Positions 10,158 to 20,644 of a DNA stretch of 64,000 bases are shown here, piece after piece. Below the pieces are notes generated by a model, which had not been told where the DNA came from, ran no database searches, and saw nothing but the letters and a program-made list of their open reading frames with translations. Source of the stretch: Pseudomonas corrugata (GTDB lineage Bacteria; Pseudomonadota; Gammaproteobacteria; Pseudomonadales; Pseudomonadaceae); assembly GCF_001269905.1 (NCBI RefSeq), contig NZ_LHVK01000007.1:1-64000 (forward strand), written 5' to 3'. Position 1 is the stretch's first letter. Every line of letters starts with the position of its first letter. The translations under genes were made by a program, and so were the position numbers.

Positions 10158-10198
10158 ACAAGACCCGTCGCGGGAAACCGCGACGGGTCTTGTCGTTT
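10158..10198 (+). terminator. terminator after DUF1127 gene
   Basis: A perfect 16-bp stem capped by a GAAA tetraloop (10174-10177), followed by a short T-rich run. The DNA from here to 10429 has no gene; it holds two GTACAGT boxes 30 bp apart and the promoter region of the next cluster. Confidence 0.85.
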
Positions 10199-10429
10199 CG
10201 GAGCCTGGATTTCGGTGCTGGCTCCAGAAGAGGTACAGTTTCCATAAAATGGATTATTGCAGGTACAGTTTAACCTGCATCCCAAAAGCGCAAGAAAGGA
10301 CGTCCATATCGAAGCTGTCCTGCTTCGCGATCTGACTTACTATCCAGTCGAGCGTGGCGAAGCGAGTCGGACAGGCGCCTCCTTTCCCGCAACAAGAATC
10401 GGCATTCCCATCATCCAAGGAGCCTCATC

Positions 10430-10747
10430 ATGATCCGTCTTCGTCTGCTCAGCGTTGCAGCCTTGCTGGCCGTAGCCGCCCAGGCCAATGCCAGTAGCTT
10501 CATCGTCACCACCGACTCCATCGTGGGGGCGCTCAAGGCCACGTCTGACGCGTCATCTGATGCGACTTCGTCGCTGCGGGACAACAAAATTGTCCAGGCA
10601 GCCCGTGACGATGCCGCCAGTTTCGTCGCCAGCGAAGGCGCTATCCGTGGCGTAAAGCTGGAAAGTGCCCTCGATCTGATCCGCCAGCAGGCCCCGCAAT
10701 TGAACGCCACCGATGCACAGTTGGCCCAGGCGATCCTGGTGATCTGA
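10430..10747 (+). CDS. DUF2388 family exported protein, copy 1
   Basis: A 105-residue protein with a clear signal peptide (cut probably after QANA, residue 21). The mature part has the family core AARDDAASFVASEGAIRG..LE.AL and ends with a conserved LAQAILVI tail. Function is unknown. It is the first of three tandem paralogues followed by a large exported DUF4105 protein, a cluster found in other Pseudomonas, so they are likely periplasmic partners. Confidence 0.9.
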   Translation: MIRLRLLSVAALLAVAAQANASSFIVTTDSIVGALKATSDASSDATSSLRDNKIVQAARDDAASFVASEGAIRGVKLESALDLIRQQAPQLNATDAQLAQAILVI

Positions 10748-10854
10748 TCCAACATGAAACATCGGGCTGCCGAAGGTAATCCCGATGTTTCAGCGCTGGC
10801 TCTGGCCCGACGGTTTGCGCTAGCCTTCAGGTTCGCCATCAACCGTCGAGTGCC

Positions 10855-11163
10855 ATGCGTTTTATTTCAGATCTGCCTATCGCTTTGTTCCTGGTCGCTT
10901 CCTGCTGGTCCGTTTCGGCTCATGCCTTCGATGTATCCACCCAACAGGTGGTTGTGAGCGGTTATGCCACGAGCATGGTGACCTCCGCGCCCTTCGACCA
11001 TAAACTGATCGTCGCCGCTCGCGATGACGCAGCGGCGTTCGTTGCCAGTGACGGACAGTTGCGAGGCGCACGACTGGAGTCGGCCTTGGCTTATCTACGC
11101 CAGACCCAGCCAAAACTTCATGTCAGCGACCTTGAACTGGCACAGGCAATTCTCGTCCAATAG
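10855..11163 (+). CDS. DUF2388 family exported protein, copy 2
   Basis: A 102-residue paralogue with a signal peptide ending near SAHA and the core AARDDAAAFVASDGQLRGARLESAL, ending LAQAILVQ. It is the most divergent of the three in the middle region, lacking the serine/threonine-rich SSDATSS-type stretch. The ribosome site before the ATG is weak. It lies 107 bp after copy 1 and 26 bp before copy 3. Confidence 0.88.
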   Translation: MRFISDLPIALFLVASCWSVSAHAFDVSTQQVVVSGYATSMVTSAPFDHKLIVAARDDAAAFVASDGQLRGARLESALAYLRQTQPKLHVSDLELAQAILVQ

Positions 11164-11189
11164 TTATCCCTACTTTCCGGAGTCGTTCC

Positions 11190-11510
11190 ATGCGTAGCCC
11201 GCTGATTGCTGCCGCCCTAGGCCTGCTGGTATTGGCCGATGTGGCCCAGGCACATACCCTGGTAGCCACCAGTAACATCATCGTTCGCGCCTCGCAGCGC
11301 ACGATCGATTTCACCTCCGACACCACCACTTCCATCCGTGATTCGAAAATCGTCCGCGAAGCCCATGACGATGCCGCCAGCTTCGTCGCCAGCAACGGTG
11401 AAATCCGCGGAGCTCACCTCGAAGCCGCCTTTGATACCTTGCGTACCCGCGTGCCGGAAGCCCGCGATGCCAGTGACCAGGTCCTCGCCGAAGCCATCCT
11501 CGCACTGTGA
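11190..11510 (+). CDS. DUF2388 family exported protein, copy 3
   Basis: A 106-residue paralogue with signal peptide (cut near AQAH) and the same ARE.HDDAASFVASNGEIRGAHLEAA core and LAEAIL tail. A GGAG site precedes the ATG. Its stop codon overlaps the GTG start of the DUF4105 gene by 3 nt, so the two are translationally coupled. Confidence 0.9.
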   Translation: MRSPLIAAALGLLVLADVAQAHTLVATSNIIVRASQRTIDFTSDTTTSIRDSKIVREAHDDAASFVASNGEIRGAHLEAAFDTLRTRVPEARDASDQVLAEAILAL

Positions 11511-13468
11511 GGCGGCTCGCCGCCTGGCTGGCGGCCGGAGTCCTGCTGCTCATGGGCGGCACTGTCCAGGCCGGCCTGCGACTGCACCTCAACGGCGAAG
11601 GCCTGAGCCCCGCGCAGCAGCAAGCCAGCCAGGCACTGCTCGATGAAGCCATGGCAGCCTTGCCGCCACGCTTCATCGAGCAACTGAACCGTCGTATCGA
11701 TGTCGGCTGGACCGACCAGATGCCCGCCAACGCCTATGGCCAAGCCTCGCTGGTGTCGCAGCTCGATCTCAATAGCAATCTGCTCGACAGCCTCACGGAC
11801 GGCAGCGCCGCTACCCAGAAGACTCATCGTCCCCACGGCACCGTGCGGCGGGAAATGCTCGCCACCGTCCTGCATGAACTGACCCACATCTACGACCGCG
11901 CGCGTTTATGGCCGGATGCCGAGCGCGCGTTGATCCAGCGCTGCACGCGACGCCACAGCAGCGCCGGGCTGATCGGCCTTCCAGATGAGTGTCGGGGCCA
12001 GAACGACCGCCGCTTCACCCTCAGTGACGATCCCCGCCTGCTGGACCTGGCCGGCTGGCCGCAGTACGTCGGTCGTCGCGGCGAACGGGAGCAGCACAAC
12101 CGCCAGGTCGCCCGCAGTCCGGATCTCTACGAGACCAGCAGCCCCAAGGAATTCGTTGCGGTCAATATGGAGTACTTTCTCCTCGACCCGAGCTATGCCT
12201 GCCGAAGGCCCGCGCTGTACCGCTATTACCAGGAACACTTTGGGTGGGCTCCACCCGCCAAGGACACCTGCGCCAAGTCGTTCGCCTTCCTCAATGCCGG
12301 CAACGACTTCGCCAGGACCCCACTGGGCAAGGTCGACCCGGAACGGGTCTACGCCATCGATTACCTATTGGCCGAAGCCAACCAGAATTGGGTCAGCCGC
12401 TGGGGGCACAGCATGCTCCGGTTGGTGATCTGCGCACCCGGCCGACCACGTGGGCCGGATTGCCGATTGGATCTGGACCAACACCTGGTTCTCTCGTACC
12501 GCGCCTTCGTGGGTGATGTGCAGTTGTCCAGTTGGGATGGCCTGGTGGGCAAGTACCCGTCGCGCCTGTTTGTATTGCCGCTGGCCCAGGTGATCGACGA
12601 ATACACCAAGACTGAACTGCGCAGCCTGGCGTCCGTGCCGCTGAACCTGTCACGGACCGAGATTGAGGAGACGGTCGAACATGCCGCCGAAATGCATTGG
12701 AGCTACGACGGCAACTATTACTTCCTGTCCAATAACTGCGCGGTAGAGAGCTTGAAGCTGCTGCGCAGCGGCAGCAATAACGAGCAACTCAAGGGCCTCG
12801 ACAGCATCATGCCCAACGGATTGTTGGAAGTGCTCAAGGGGCGGGGCCTGGCGGATACCAGCGTGTTGGACGATCCCAAGGAAGCCCTGCGCCTGGGCTA
12901 CCGCTTCGACTCATTTCGCGATCGATATCAGGCGATGTTCAATGTGCTGAAAAAGTACCTGCCGATCAAACAACAATCGGTGGAGGACTGGCTGGCCCTG
13001 GATGCCGCCGAGCGTCGTGTCTGGTTCGAACAGGCCGACCTGCGCACCAGCGCGGCGTTGCTGCTGCTGGAACAGGCCAGTTATCGCCGGCAACTGCTGC
13101 TGGCCCAGGATGAAGTCAAACAACGTTACCTCGGTGCCCGGGAATTGCAGAACGGAGGCATGGAACGGGCCAACGCGACGCTGCAACAGATCCTCGCCAA
13201 CAGCGGTTTCCTGAGCCGCCCCGCGGAGTTGCTGGGCAGTAGCGGCTACGGGTTGCCACAACCCAGCGAGTGGCAGCGACTGGAATCGGAAAGCAGCCTG
13301 CGCCAGAAACAGCTTCAAACACTGACGGGAGATCTGGACAAGGAAGTCCGGGCGCTGCTCGAGCCTAGCCGCGCTGCTGAAATCGCCGCGAGCGAGGCCA
13401 ACGTCAAGGAGCTTGGTAAGCATTTGCGCAAGCTGCACAAGGCGAGCGGTGGGTTGGAATTGCCCTAG
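11507..13468 (+). CDS. exported DUF4105 (Lnb N-terminal-like) protein
   Basis: A 653-residue exported protein. A signal peptide covers about residues 1-22. HELTH at 123-127 looks like a zinc metalloprotease HExxH in an N-terminal domain. The central DUF4105 region shows WGHSMLRL and later FLSNNCAVESL, the His and Cys pair expected of a permuted papain/NlpC-like fold. The C-terminal about 150 residues are charged and probably helical. The GTG start overlaps the upstream DUF2388 stop. DUF4105 has recently been tied to envelope lipoprotein N-acylation in other bacteria; whether this protein does so is not known. Confidence 0.88.
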   Translation: MRRLAAWLAAGVLLLMGGTVQAGLRLHLNGEGLSPAQQQASQALLDEAMAALPPRFIEQLNRRIDVGWTDQMPANAYGQASLVSQLDLNSNLLDSLTDGSAATQKTHRPHGTVRREMLATVLHELTHIYDRARLWPDAERALIQRCTRRHSSAGLIGLPDECRGQNDRRFTLSDDPRLLDLAGWPQYVGRRGEREQHNRQVARSPDLYETSSPKEFVAVNMEYFLLDPSYACRRPALYRYYQEHFGWAPPAKDTCAKSFAFLNAGNDFARTPLGKVDPERVYAIDYLLAEANQNWVSRWGHSMLRLVICAPGRPRGPDCRLDLDQHLVLSYRAFVGDVQLSSWDGLVGKYPSRLFVLPLAQVIDEYTKTELRSLASVPLNLSRTEIEETVEHAAEMHWSYDGNYYFLSNNCAVESLKLLRSGSNNEQLKGLDSIMPNGLLEVLKGRGLADTSVLDDPKEALRLGYRFDSFRDRYQAMFNVLKKYLPIKQQSVEDWLALDAAERRVWFEQADLRTSAALLLLEQASYRRQLLLAQDEVKQRYLGARELQNGGMERANATLQQILANSGFLSRPAELLGSSGYGLPQPSEWQRLESESSLRQKQLQTLTGDLDKEVRALLEPSRAAEIAASEANVKELGKHLRKLHKASGGLELP

Positions 13469-13480
13469 TGTCCCAGGCAT

Positions 13481-13517
13481 AAAAAAGGGTTCAGAACTTG
13501 GTTCTGAACCCTTTTTT
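13481..13517. terminator. bidirectional terminator between the DUF4105 gene and trpA
   Basis: A long stem (GGGTTCAGAAC pairing with GTTCTGAACCC) flanked by A and T tracts on the two sides, so it can stop transcription from both convergent genes. Confidence 0.92.
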
Positions 13518-13528
13518 TCAGCAATAAA

Positions 13529-14340
13529 TCAGCTCACGCGCGCCTTACGCACACCGTCAGCCAAGGCGGCGCACAAGCTCAGCACACCATCGACAGCCTG
13601 CTCCGAGGTCTCGGCGCTGGCGATATGGTCGATCAACGCCGAGCCTACCACCACGCCATCGGCCAACCGAGCAATGGCGGCGGCCTGCTCCGGCGTGCGG
13701 ATACCAAAACCGATGCTGATCGGCAGATCGGTATGGCGACGCAGACGCGCCACGGCTTCTTCCACATGCTCGAGCGTCGCGGCACCGGCGCCGGTCACAC
13801 CCGCCACAGACACGTAGTACACAAAGCCCGAGCTGCCATTGAGCACGGTCGGCAACCGCACATCATCAGTGGTCGGTGTGGTCAGGCGGATGAAGTCCAG
13901 GCCCGCAGCCTGGGCTGGATCGCACAGTTCGCCGTTGTGCTCGGGCGGCATGTCCACCACGATCAGACCATCAACGCCGGAATCCAGCGCCTCGCCAATG
14001 AAGCGCTGCACCCCATAACGATGGATCGGGTTGAAGTAGCCCATCAGCACCAGCGGTGTTTCGGTGTTGCCTTTACGGAACTCGCGAACCATCTGCAGGG
14101 TTTTCGCCAGGTTCTGTTGGGCTCCCAACGCACGGATGTTCGCCAACTGGATCGCCGGGCCATCGGCCATCGGATCGGTGAACGGCATGCCCAGTTCGAT
14201 CACATCGGCACCGGCCGCAGGCAGTCCCTTGAGGATCGCCAGCGAAGTGTCGTAGTTCGGGTCGCCAGCGGTCACGAAAGTCACCAAGGCGGCGCGATTC
14301 TGTTGCTTGAGTTCGGCAAAGCGGGTTTGCAGGCGGCTCA

Positions 14341-14341
<1 letters not shown>
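13529..14341 (-). CDS. trpA: tryptophan synthase alpha chain
   Basis: A 270-residue TIM-barrel subunit that cleaves indole-3-glycerol phosphate to indole and glyceraldehyde 3-phosphate. Visible motifs are the catalytic Glu in [19 protein letters not shown] (near residue 50) and the phosphate-binding [10 protein letters not shown] and [10 protein letters not shown] segments. The start overlaps the trpB stop by one base (TGATG). TrpA and TrpB form the alpha2-beta2 complex with an indole tunnel. Confidence 0.98.
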
Positions 14342-16575
<2,234 letters not shown>

Positions 16576-16579
<4 letters not shown>

Positions 16580-16902
16580 TCACCGCGCTTGCACAGCAGA
16601 TAAGCGGCCAACAGACCAAGAGCCCCGACCGCGACACCGGCGGTCGTCCAAGGGTGCTCTTGAGCGTAATCGCGTGTGGCGAGCCCGGTTTCGCGGGTTT
16701 TCACCTTGACCTCTTCATACGCATCGCTGAGCAGATGACGGGAATGCTTCAATGCATTTTCGGCGTTTGCCTTGAGCGATTTGAGGGTCTTACGCGACTC
16801 GTCCGAAGCGTCGTCCTTCAGGCTTTCCAGCGACTTGAGCAGATTCTCGATTTCCGCTTCCATGCTTTGCAACGAGGCTTTGCGTAATGAATTGCTGGCC
16901 AT
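16576..16902 (-). CDS. DUF883 family membrane-anchored protein (ElaB/YqjD-like)
   Basis: A 108-residue protein with a long charged helix (residues about 10-75, likely coiled) and one C-terminal transmembrane helix ([19 protein letters not shown]) ending in a basic tail. This is the ElaB/YqjD/DUF883 layout; E. coli members sit in the inner membrane and bind stationary-phase ribosomes. The ATG at 16902 has GGAGAG upstream. The next upstream bases contain no supported extension. Confidence 0.88.
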
Positions 16903-17072
16903 GATGGTTCTCTCCTGCAGTGGTTGAGTGCGTGTGAAAGTTGGGACTGCCACCGTTTCTGAAAGTGCAGTAAATCTGAACTTCAGCGCATGAACGGCAC
17001 CACATGTAAGGCGAAAAATCACTGCTAGGCTTTTTGATAACCAAGCGGCCAGAGATAACCCTGGAGAACGTC

Positions 17073-17288
17073 ATGACAGATCATCACACATACAAAAAGG
17101 TCGAGCTGGTCGGCTCGTCCTCCACCAGCATAGAAGACGCCATCAATAACGCCCTGGCCGAAGCCAGCAAAAGCCTCAAGCACCTGGAATGGTTCGAAGT
17201 CACCGAAACCCGCGGGCATATTGAAAACGGCCGGGCCGCGCACTTTCAGGTGACCCTAAAGGTCGGGTTCCGGATCGCAAATAGCTGA
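17073..17288 (+). CDS. dodecin family protein
   Basis: A 71-residue protein with the dodecin fold signature: [24 protein letters not shown], then [16 protein letters not shown] and a final beta strand [12 protein letters not shown]. Dodecins assemble as hollow 12-mers that store flavin or CoA. The Trp in LEWFEV stacks on the flavin in characterised members. The ATG at 17073 has CTGGAG upstream. Confidence 0.93.
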   Translation: MTDHHTYKKVELVGSSSTSIEDAINNALAEASKSLKHLEWFEVTETRGHIENGRAAHFQVTLKVGFRIANS

Positions 17289-17403
17289 GGTGCCTGGAAC
17301 TTGCACGCTGGCGGAGTGCCATAGGAATGGCGATGCGCTATCCGGTAAGCGCATCCCTCCTGTTTGATACCAGCCTGATTGATCCGACCAAGGAGTGCGA
17401 GCG

Positions 17404-17625
17404 ATGAAAAAGTTGATGGTTGCTGTAGGTTTGCTGAGCCTTGCCGGTTCTGTATTTGCCGCCGGCAAGCCCTGCGAGGAGCTGAAAAACGAAATTGCAG
17501 CGAAGCTTGATGCCAAGCAGGTGTCAGGTTATTCGCTGGAAATCGTCGATAAAGGTACGGCGAGTGATGGGAAGGTCGTCGGTACATGTGAGGGTGGTAC
17601 GAAGGAAATCGTCTACAAGCGCTGA
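17404..17625 (+). CDS. DUF1161 family periplasmic protein, copy 1
   Basis: A 73-residue exported protein. A signal peptide ends at VFAA and the mature part has the family pattern PCEELKNEI.AKLDAK.VSGYSLEIV, then VGTCEGGTKEIVY with two conserved Cys that probably form a disulfide. Function unknown. AAGGAG precedes the ATG by eight bases. A paralogue lies at 19476-19709. Confidence 0.9.
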   Translation: MKKLMVAVGLLSLAGSVFAAGKPCEELKNEIAAKLDAKQVSGYSLEIVDKGTASDGKVVGTCEGGTKEIVYKR

Positions 17626-17640
17626 TGCTGCTCGAATGTC

Positions 17641-17667
17641 AAAGCCGACGCATGCGTCGGCTTTTTC
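17641..17667 (+). terminator. terminator after DUF1161 copy 1
   Basis: A perfect palindrome AAAGCCGACG-CATG-CGTCGGCTTT followed by T residues, ending just before the convergent oxidoreductase gene. Confidence 0.85.
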
Positions 17668-17678
17668 ATGGGCACGAT

Positions 17679-18680
17679 TCAGCCCTTCATGACCTGCGCC
17701 AACAATTCATATGAACGCAAACGGTCGGCATGCTCATACAGATCGCTGGTGAAAATCAGCTCATCGGCCTGAGTCTGCTCGATCAGCACCTCGAGGCGGG
17801 CGCGGATCTTCTGCGGACCACCGACCATCGCCAGGCCAAGGAAATCGCCCACCGCTTCTTTCTCATGGGGCAACCAGAGACCGTTCATGGTTTCGACGGG
17901 CGGACGCTGCACCAGACTCTGACCGCGCATCAGCGCAAGGATCCGCTGATACACCGAGGTCGCCAGATAATCAGCCTGCTCATCGGTATCCGCTGCCACC
18001 AACGGCACGCCGAGCATCACGTAGGGTTTGTCGAGTACCGCCGACGGTTTGAAATGGTTGCGATAGATGCGAATCGCCTCATGCATATAGCGCGGTGCGA
18101 AATGGGAGGCAAAGGCGTAGGGCAAACCGCGTTCACCGGCCAGTTGCGCACTGAACAGGCTGGAGCCCAGCAACCACACCGGTACGTTGGTCCCAGTGCC
18201 GGGCATGGCGATGATGCGCTGATCAGGCGTGCGCGGGCCGAGATAGCGCATCAGCTCGGCCACGTCGTCAGGGAAGTCGTCGGCGCTACCGGAGCGCTCA
18301 CGACGCAAGGCCCGGGCGGTCAGTTGATCGGAACCGGGTGCACGACCCAGTCCCAGATCGATCCGACCCGGGAAGAGGCTTTCCAGGGTGCCGAACTGCT
18401 CGGCGATGATCAACGGCGCATGGTTGGGCAACATCACCCCGCCGGAGCCGACACGAATGGTCGAAGTACCACCGGCCAGATAACTCAGCAACACCGCCGT
18501 CGCGGAGCTGGCGATGCCATCCATGTTGTGGTGCTCAGCCACCCAGAAACGGGTGTAGCCGAATTTTTCCACGTGCTGCGCCAGATCCAGCGAGTTACGC
18601 AAGGAGCGGGCGGCGTTGCCATCCGCGCGTACAGGCACGAGGTCGAGGGTTGAGAATTTCACTTCGGACAGCTGTTTCAT
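17679..18680 (-). CDS. LLM class flavin-dependent oxidoreductase
   Basis: A 333-residue member of the bacterial luciferase-like monooxygenase family, in the MsnO8/YhbW branch. Characteristic segments are [22 protein letters not shown] (near residue 35-55), [15 protein letters not shown] and [12 protein letters not shown]. Members use reduced FMN; the substrate here is unknown. The ATG at 18680 gives the family start [17 protein letters not shown], with GGAG about 10 bases upstream. Monocistronic and convergent with DUF1161. Confidence 0.92.
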   Translation of the reverse strand: MKQLSEVKFSTLDLVPVRADGNAARSLRNSLDLAQHVEKFGYTRFWVAEHHNMDGIASSATAVLLSYLAGGTSTIRVGSGGVMLPNHAPLIIAEQFGTLESLFPGRIDLGLGRAPGSDQLTARALRRERSGSADDFPDDVAELMRYLGPRTPDQRIIAMPGTGTNVPVWLLGSSLFSAQLAGERGLPYAFASHFAPRYMHEAIRIYRNHFKPSAVLDKPYVMLGVPLVAADTDEQADYLATSVYQRILALMRGQSLVQRPPVETMNGLWLPHEKEAVGDFLGLAMVGGPQKIRARLEVLIEQTQADELIFTSDLYEHADRLRSYELLAQVMKG

Positions 18681-18913
18681 GGGCCGGCGTCTCCAACGGG
18701 GCTTTCCTGCGGGCAAAAGCCTGCCGTTTTCAGTAGGTGTGTTCCCTGCAATGTGGGCATATACCCGAGTTTCAATAGCTACAACAAATTTTCCTACTAA
18801 ATTAGTCGACTAATCGATGAGGTGAACTTTATCGAGCGGTCTATCCTCACAAGCCTGACAGTTAAAAAACACCCGGCGCACACCCTCGCGCCGGATCTTG
18901 AGGAGGCATACAT

Positions 18914-19345
18914 ATGGCTATCATTAAGAAAGCATCGGCTCACTGGGAAGGCGACCTGAAAACCGGTATCGGCTCCATCTCCACCGAAACCGGCGTGCTG
19001 CGCGAAGCACCTTATGGTTTCAAGGCCCGTTTCGAAGGCGGCCGCGGCACCAACCCCGAAGAACTGATCGGAGCGGCCCATGCCGGGTGCTTCTCCATGG
19101 CGTTTTCGATGATCCTGGGGGATGCCGGGCTCAAGGCCGACAGTATCGATACCCATGCCGCAGTGACCCTCGACCAGGTCGACGGCGGCTTTGCCATCAC
19201 TGCGGTGAACCTGATCCTCAAGGCGAAGATTCCCGGCGCCAGTCAGCAGCAGTTTGAAGAACTGAGTAACAAGGCCAAGGAAGGATGCCCCGTTTCCAAG
19301 GTGCTGAACGCCAGGATCACCCTGGATGCCACGCTGCTGAACTGA
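18914..19345 (+). CDS. OsmC family peroxiredoxin
   Basis: A 143-residue OsmC/Ohr-type thiol peroxidase. The two redox cysteines are in AAHAGCFSMAFS (near residue 59) and KEGCPVSKVL (near residue 125). It follows the OsmC subgroup (YGFKARFEGGRGTNPEELIGAAH) rather than Ohr. A strong GAGGAGG ribosome site lies nine bases before the ATG. Likely reduces organic hydroperoxides in stress. Confidence 0.94.
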   Translation: MAIIKKASAHWEGDLKTGIGSISTETGVLREAPYGFKARFEGGRGTNPEELIGAAHAGCFSMAFSMILGDAGLKADSIDTHAAVTLDQVDGGFAITAVNLILKAKIPGASQQQFEELSNKAKEGCPVSKVLNARITLDATLLN

Positions 19346-19475
19346 CGCCCCGCATCAGGATCGCAGTCGCCGAAGGCTGCGATCTTTCCTCTGTTACCCG
19401 GCAAGCAATGTGTGATCGAATGCAGTAGGCAGTTTCAACGTATATGCGGTACGTGCTGCAGCGAGGAGTTCGAGC

Positions 19476-19709
19476 ATGAAACGGTTTGCTCTGGTCATCA
19501 TCGGTTGCGCCTTGACCACGTCGGCCCTGGCGGCGCCAAAATCCTGCGAAGAACTGAAAGCGGAAATCGAGGCGAAGATCCAGGCGAATAAGGTGTCGTC
19601 CTACACGTTGGAAATCGTCACGAACGAAGACGTCCACGATCAGAACATGGTGGTCGGCACCTGCGAAAACGGTACGAAGAAAATCATCTACCAGAGGAAT
19701 GACAGCTAA
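19476..19709 (+). CDS. DUF1161 family periplasmic protein, copy 2
   Basis: A 77-residue paralogue of the protein at 17404-17625. Signal peptide ends near ALAA; the mature part repeats SCEELKAEIEAKIQANKVSSYTLEIV and VVGTCENGTKKIIYQ. Both conserved cysteines are kept. The stop overlaps the stop of the convergent lipoprotein gene by four bases. Confidence 0.9.
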   Translation: MKRFALVIIGCALTTSALAAPKSCEELKAEIEAKIQANKVSSYTLEIVTNEDVHDQNMVVGTCENGTKKIIYQRNDS

Positions 19710-20131
19710 GGAATGCAGTTGACCTGCCGTTCCTCGGCGACAATTTCACGCTTGGCATTGTAGAGCCGGGCGCTTGGAGTAAATGCCAGGTTGCGGGCTT
19801 CCAGACGATAACGCTGGCCGGCCTCGAAATGATCGTAGCGCACGATCATGTAGCACAACCGCTCCTGCGGTTCGGCTTGCATACCCAGTCCACCACCGCT
19901 CATGACCTCGAAGTCGAAGCGCACTTTCAGCTCATGGCTGCCCGGCGAAACCTGGAAGAACCGCCCATCTCGCAGACGTTGCCCATCCAGGCCCTCGGCC
20001 ATGAGCATCTTGCCACCCGGCATGGGGGTCGCAAAATCGACCCAGGCCATATTCGGATCGACCGGGGGCAGCGGACTTGATGCACAACCGCTCACCGAGA
20101 CAAAAGCCAGTAACAGGATATGAAGACGCAT
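19706..20131 (-). CDS. predicted lipoprotein, copy 1
   Basis: A 141-residue protein with a lipobox (VSGC, Cys about residue 15). The mature part begins ASSPLPPVDPNMAWVDF and contains G.LDGQRLRDGRFFQVSPGSHELKVRFDFEV, then two Cys (RLCYMIVRY and a C-terminal VNC). It resembles the next gene in layout, so the two are paralogues. The PGxHEL..R pattern is like other Pseudomonas periplasmic lipoproteins of unknown role. Start chosen at the ATG giving the lipoprotein signal. Confidence 0.8.
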   Translation of the reverse strand: MRLHILLLAFVSVSGCASSPLPPVDPNMAWVDFATPMPGGKMLMAEGLDGQRLRDGRFFQVSPGSHELKVRFDFEVMSGGGLGMQAEPQERLCYMIVRYDHFEAGQRYRLEARNLAFTPSARLYNAKREIVAEERQVNCIP

Positions 20132-20170
20132 GGTGGATTTCCTGAAGTCAGGGTTTGAGCATAGCGCCAA

Positions 20171-20584
20171 TCAACTCTGCTGGCAGCCCGCCGGTGTACC
20201 TTGGCCCACGACTTTGCGCCGCTGGTCATAGAGCTTGGCCCATGGTCGGAAACCGATGCTGCCGGCCTGCAACTGGTAACGCTGGCCTGCGTTGAAGTCC
20301 TTGAATTTCACATTCAACCGACAATCGCGCCACAGCGGCTCGGCATCCGGCCCAATGTTTCCAGGCTCAACGGCAAATTGATAACGCACGGTCAGCTCAT
20401 GGGCACCGGGCTGTACTTCGAAATAACGTTTGTCCACGGACGTCTTGTCATCGACTTCCAGCGCTTGCAACGCCGTGTCCTGATGGTTGCCAAGATCGAT
20501 CCACGCTTGCGCAGGATCAGGGTCGGGCAAGCTGGCACAACCGGTCAACAGCAACAGGCCACTCGTCAGCAGCAACATGCGCAT
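20171..20584 (-). CDS. predicted lipoprotein, copy 2
   Basis: A 137-residue lipoprotein with lipobox LTGC near residue 16. The mature protein repeats the pattern of its neighbour: AWIDLGN..., KRYFEVQPGAHELTVRYQFAV, a CRLNVKF segment, GQRYQLQA and a final Cys. It lies 39 bp upstream of copy 1 on the same strand, so the pair is probably co-transcribed. The ATG at 20584 has GGAGC upstream; an ATG two codons in is possible. Confidence 0.8.
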   Translation of the reverse strand: MRMLLLTSGLLLLTGCASLPDPDPAQAWIDLGNHQDTALQALEVDDKTSVDKRYFEVQPGAHELTVRYQFAVEPGNIGPDAEPLWRDCRLNVKFKDFNAGQRYQLQAGSIGFRPWAKLYDQRRKVVGQGTPAGCQQS

Positions 20585-20644
20585 AGCGAAGCTCCGGGCA
20601 GGCGGGATAGTCTTGTGGGCAGACTTTTCCCAAGGTGATTCCAA

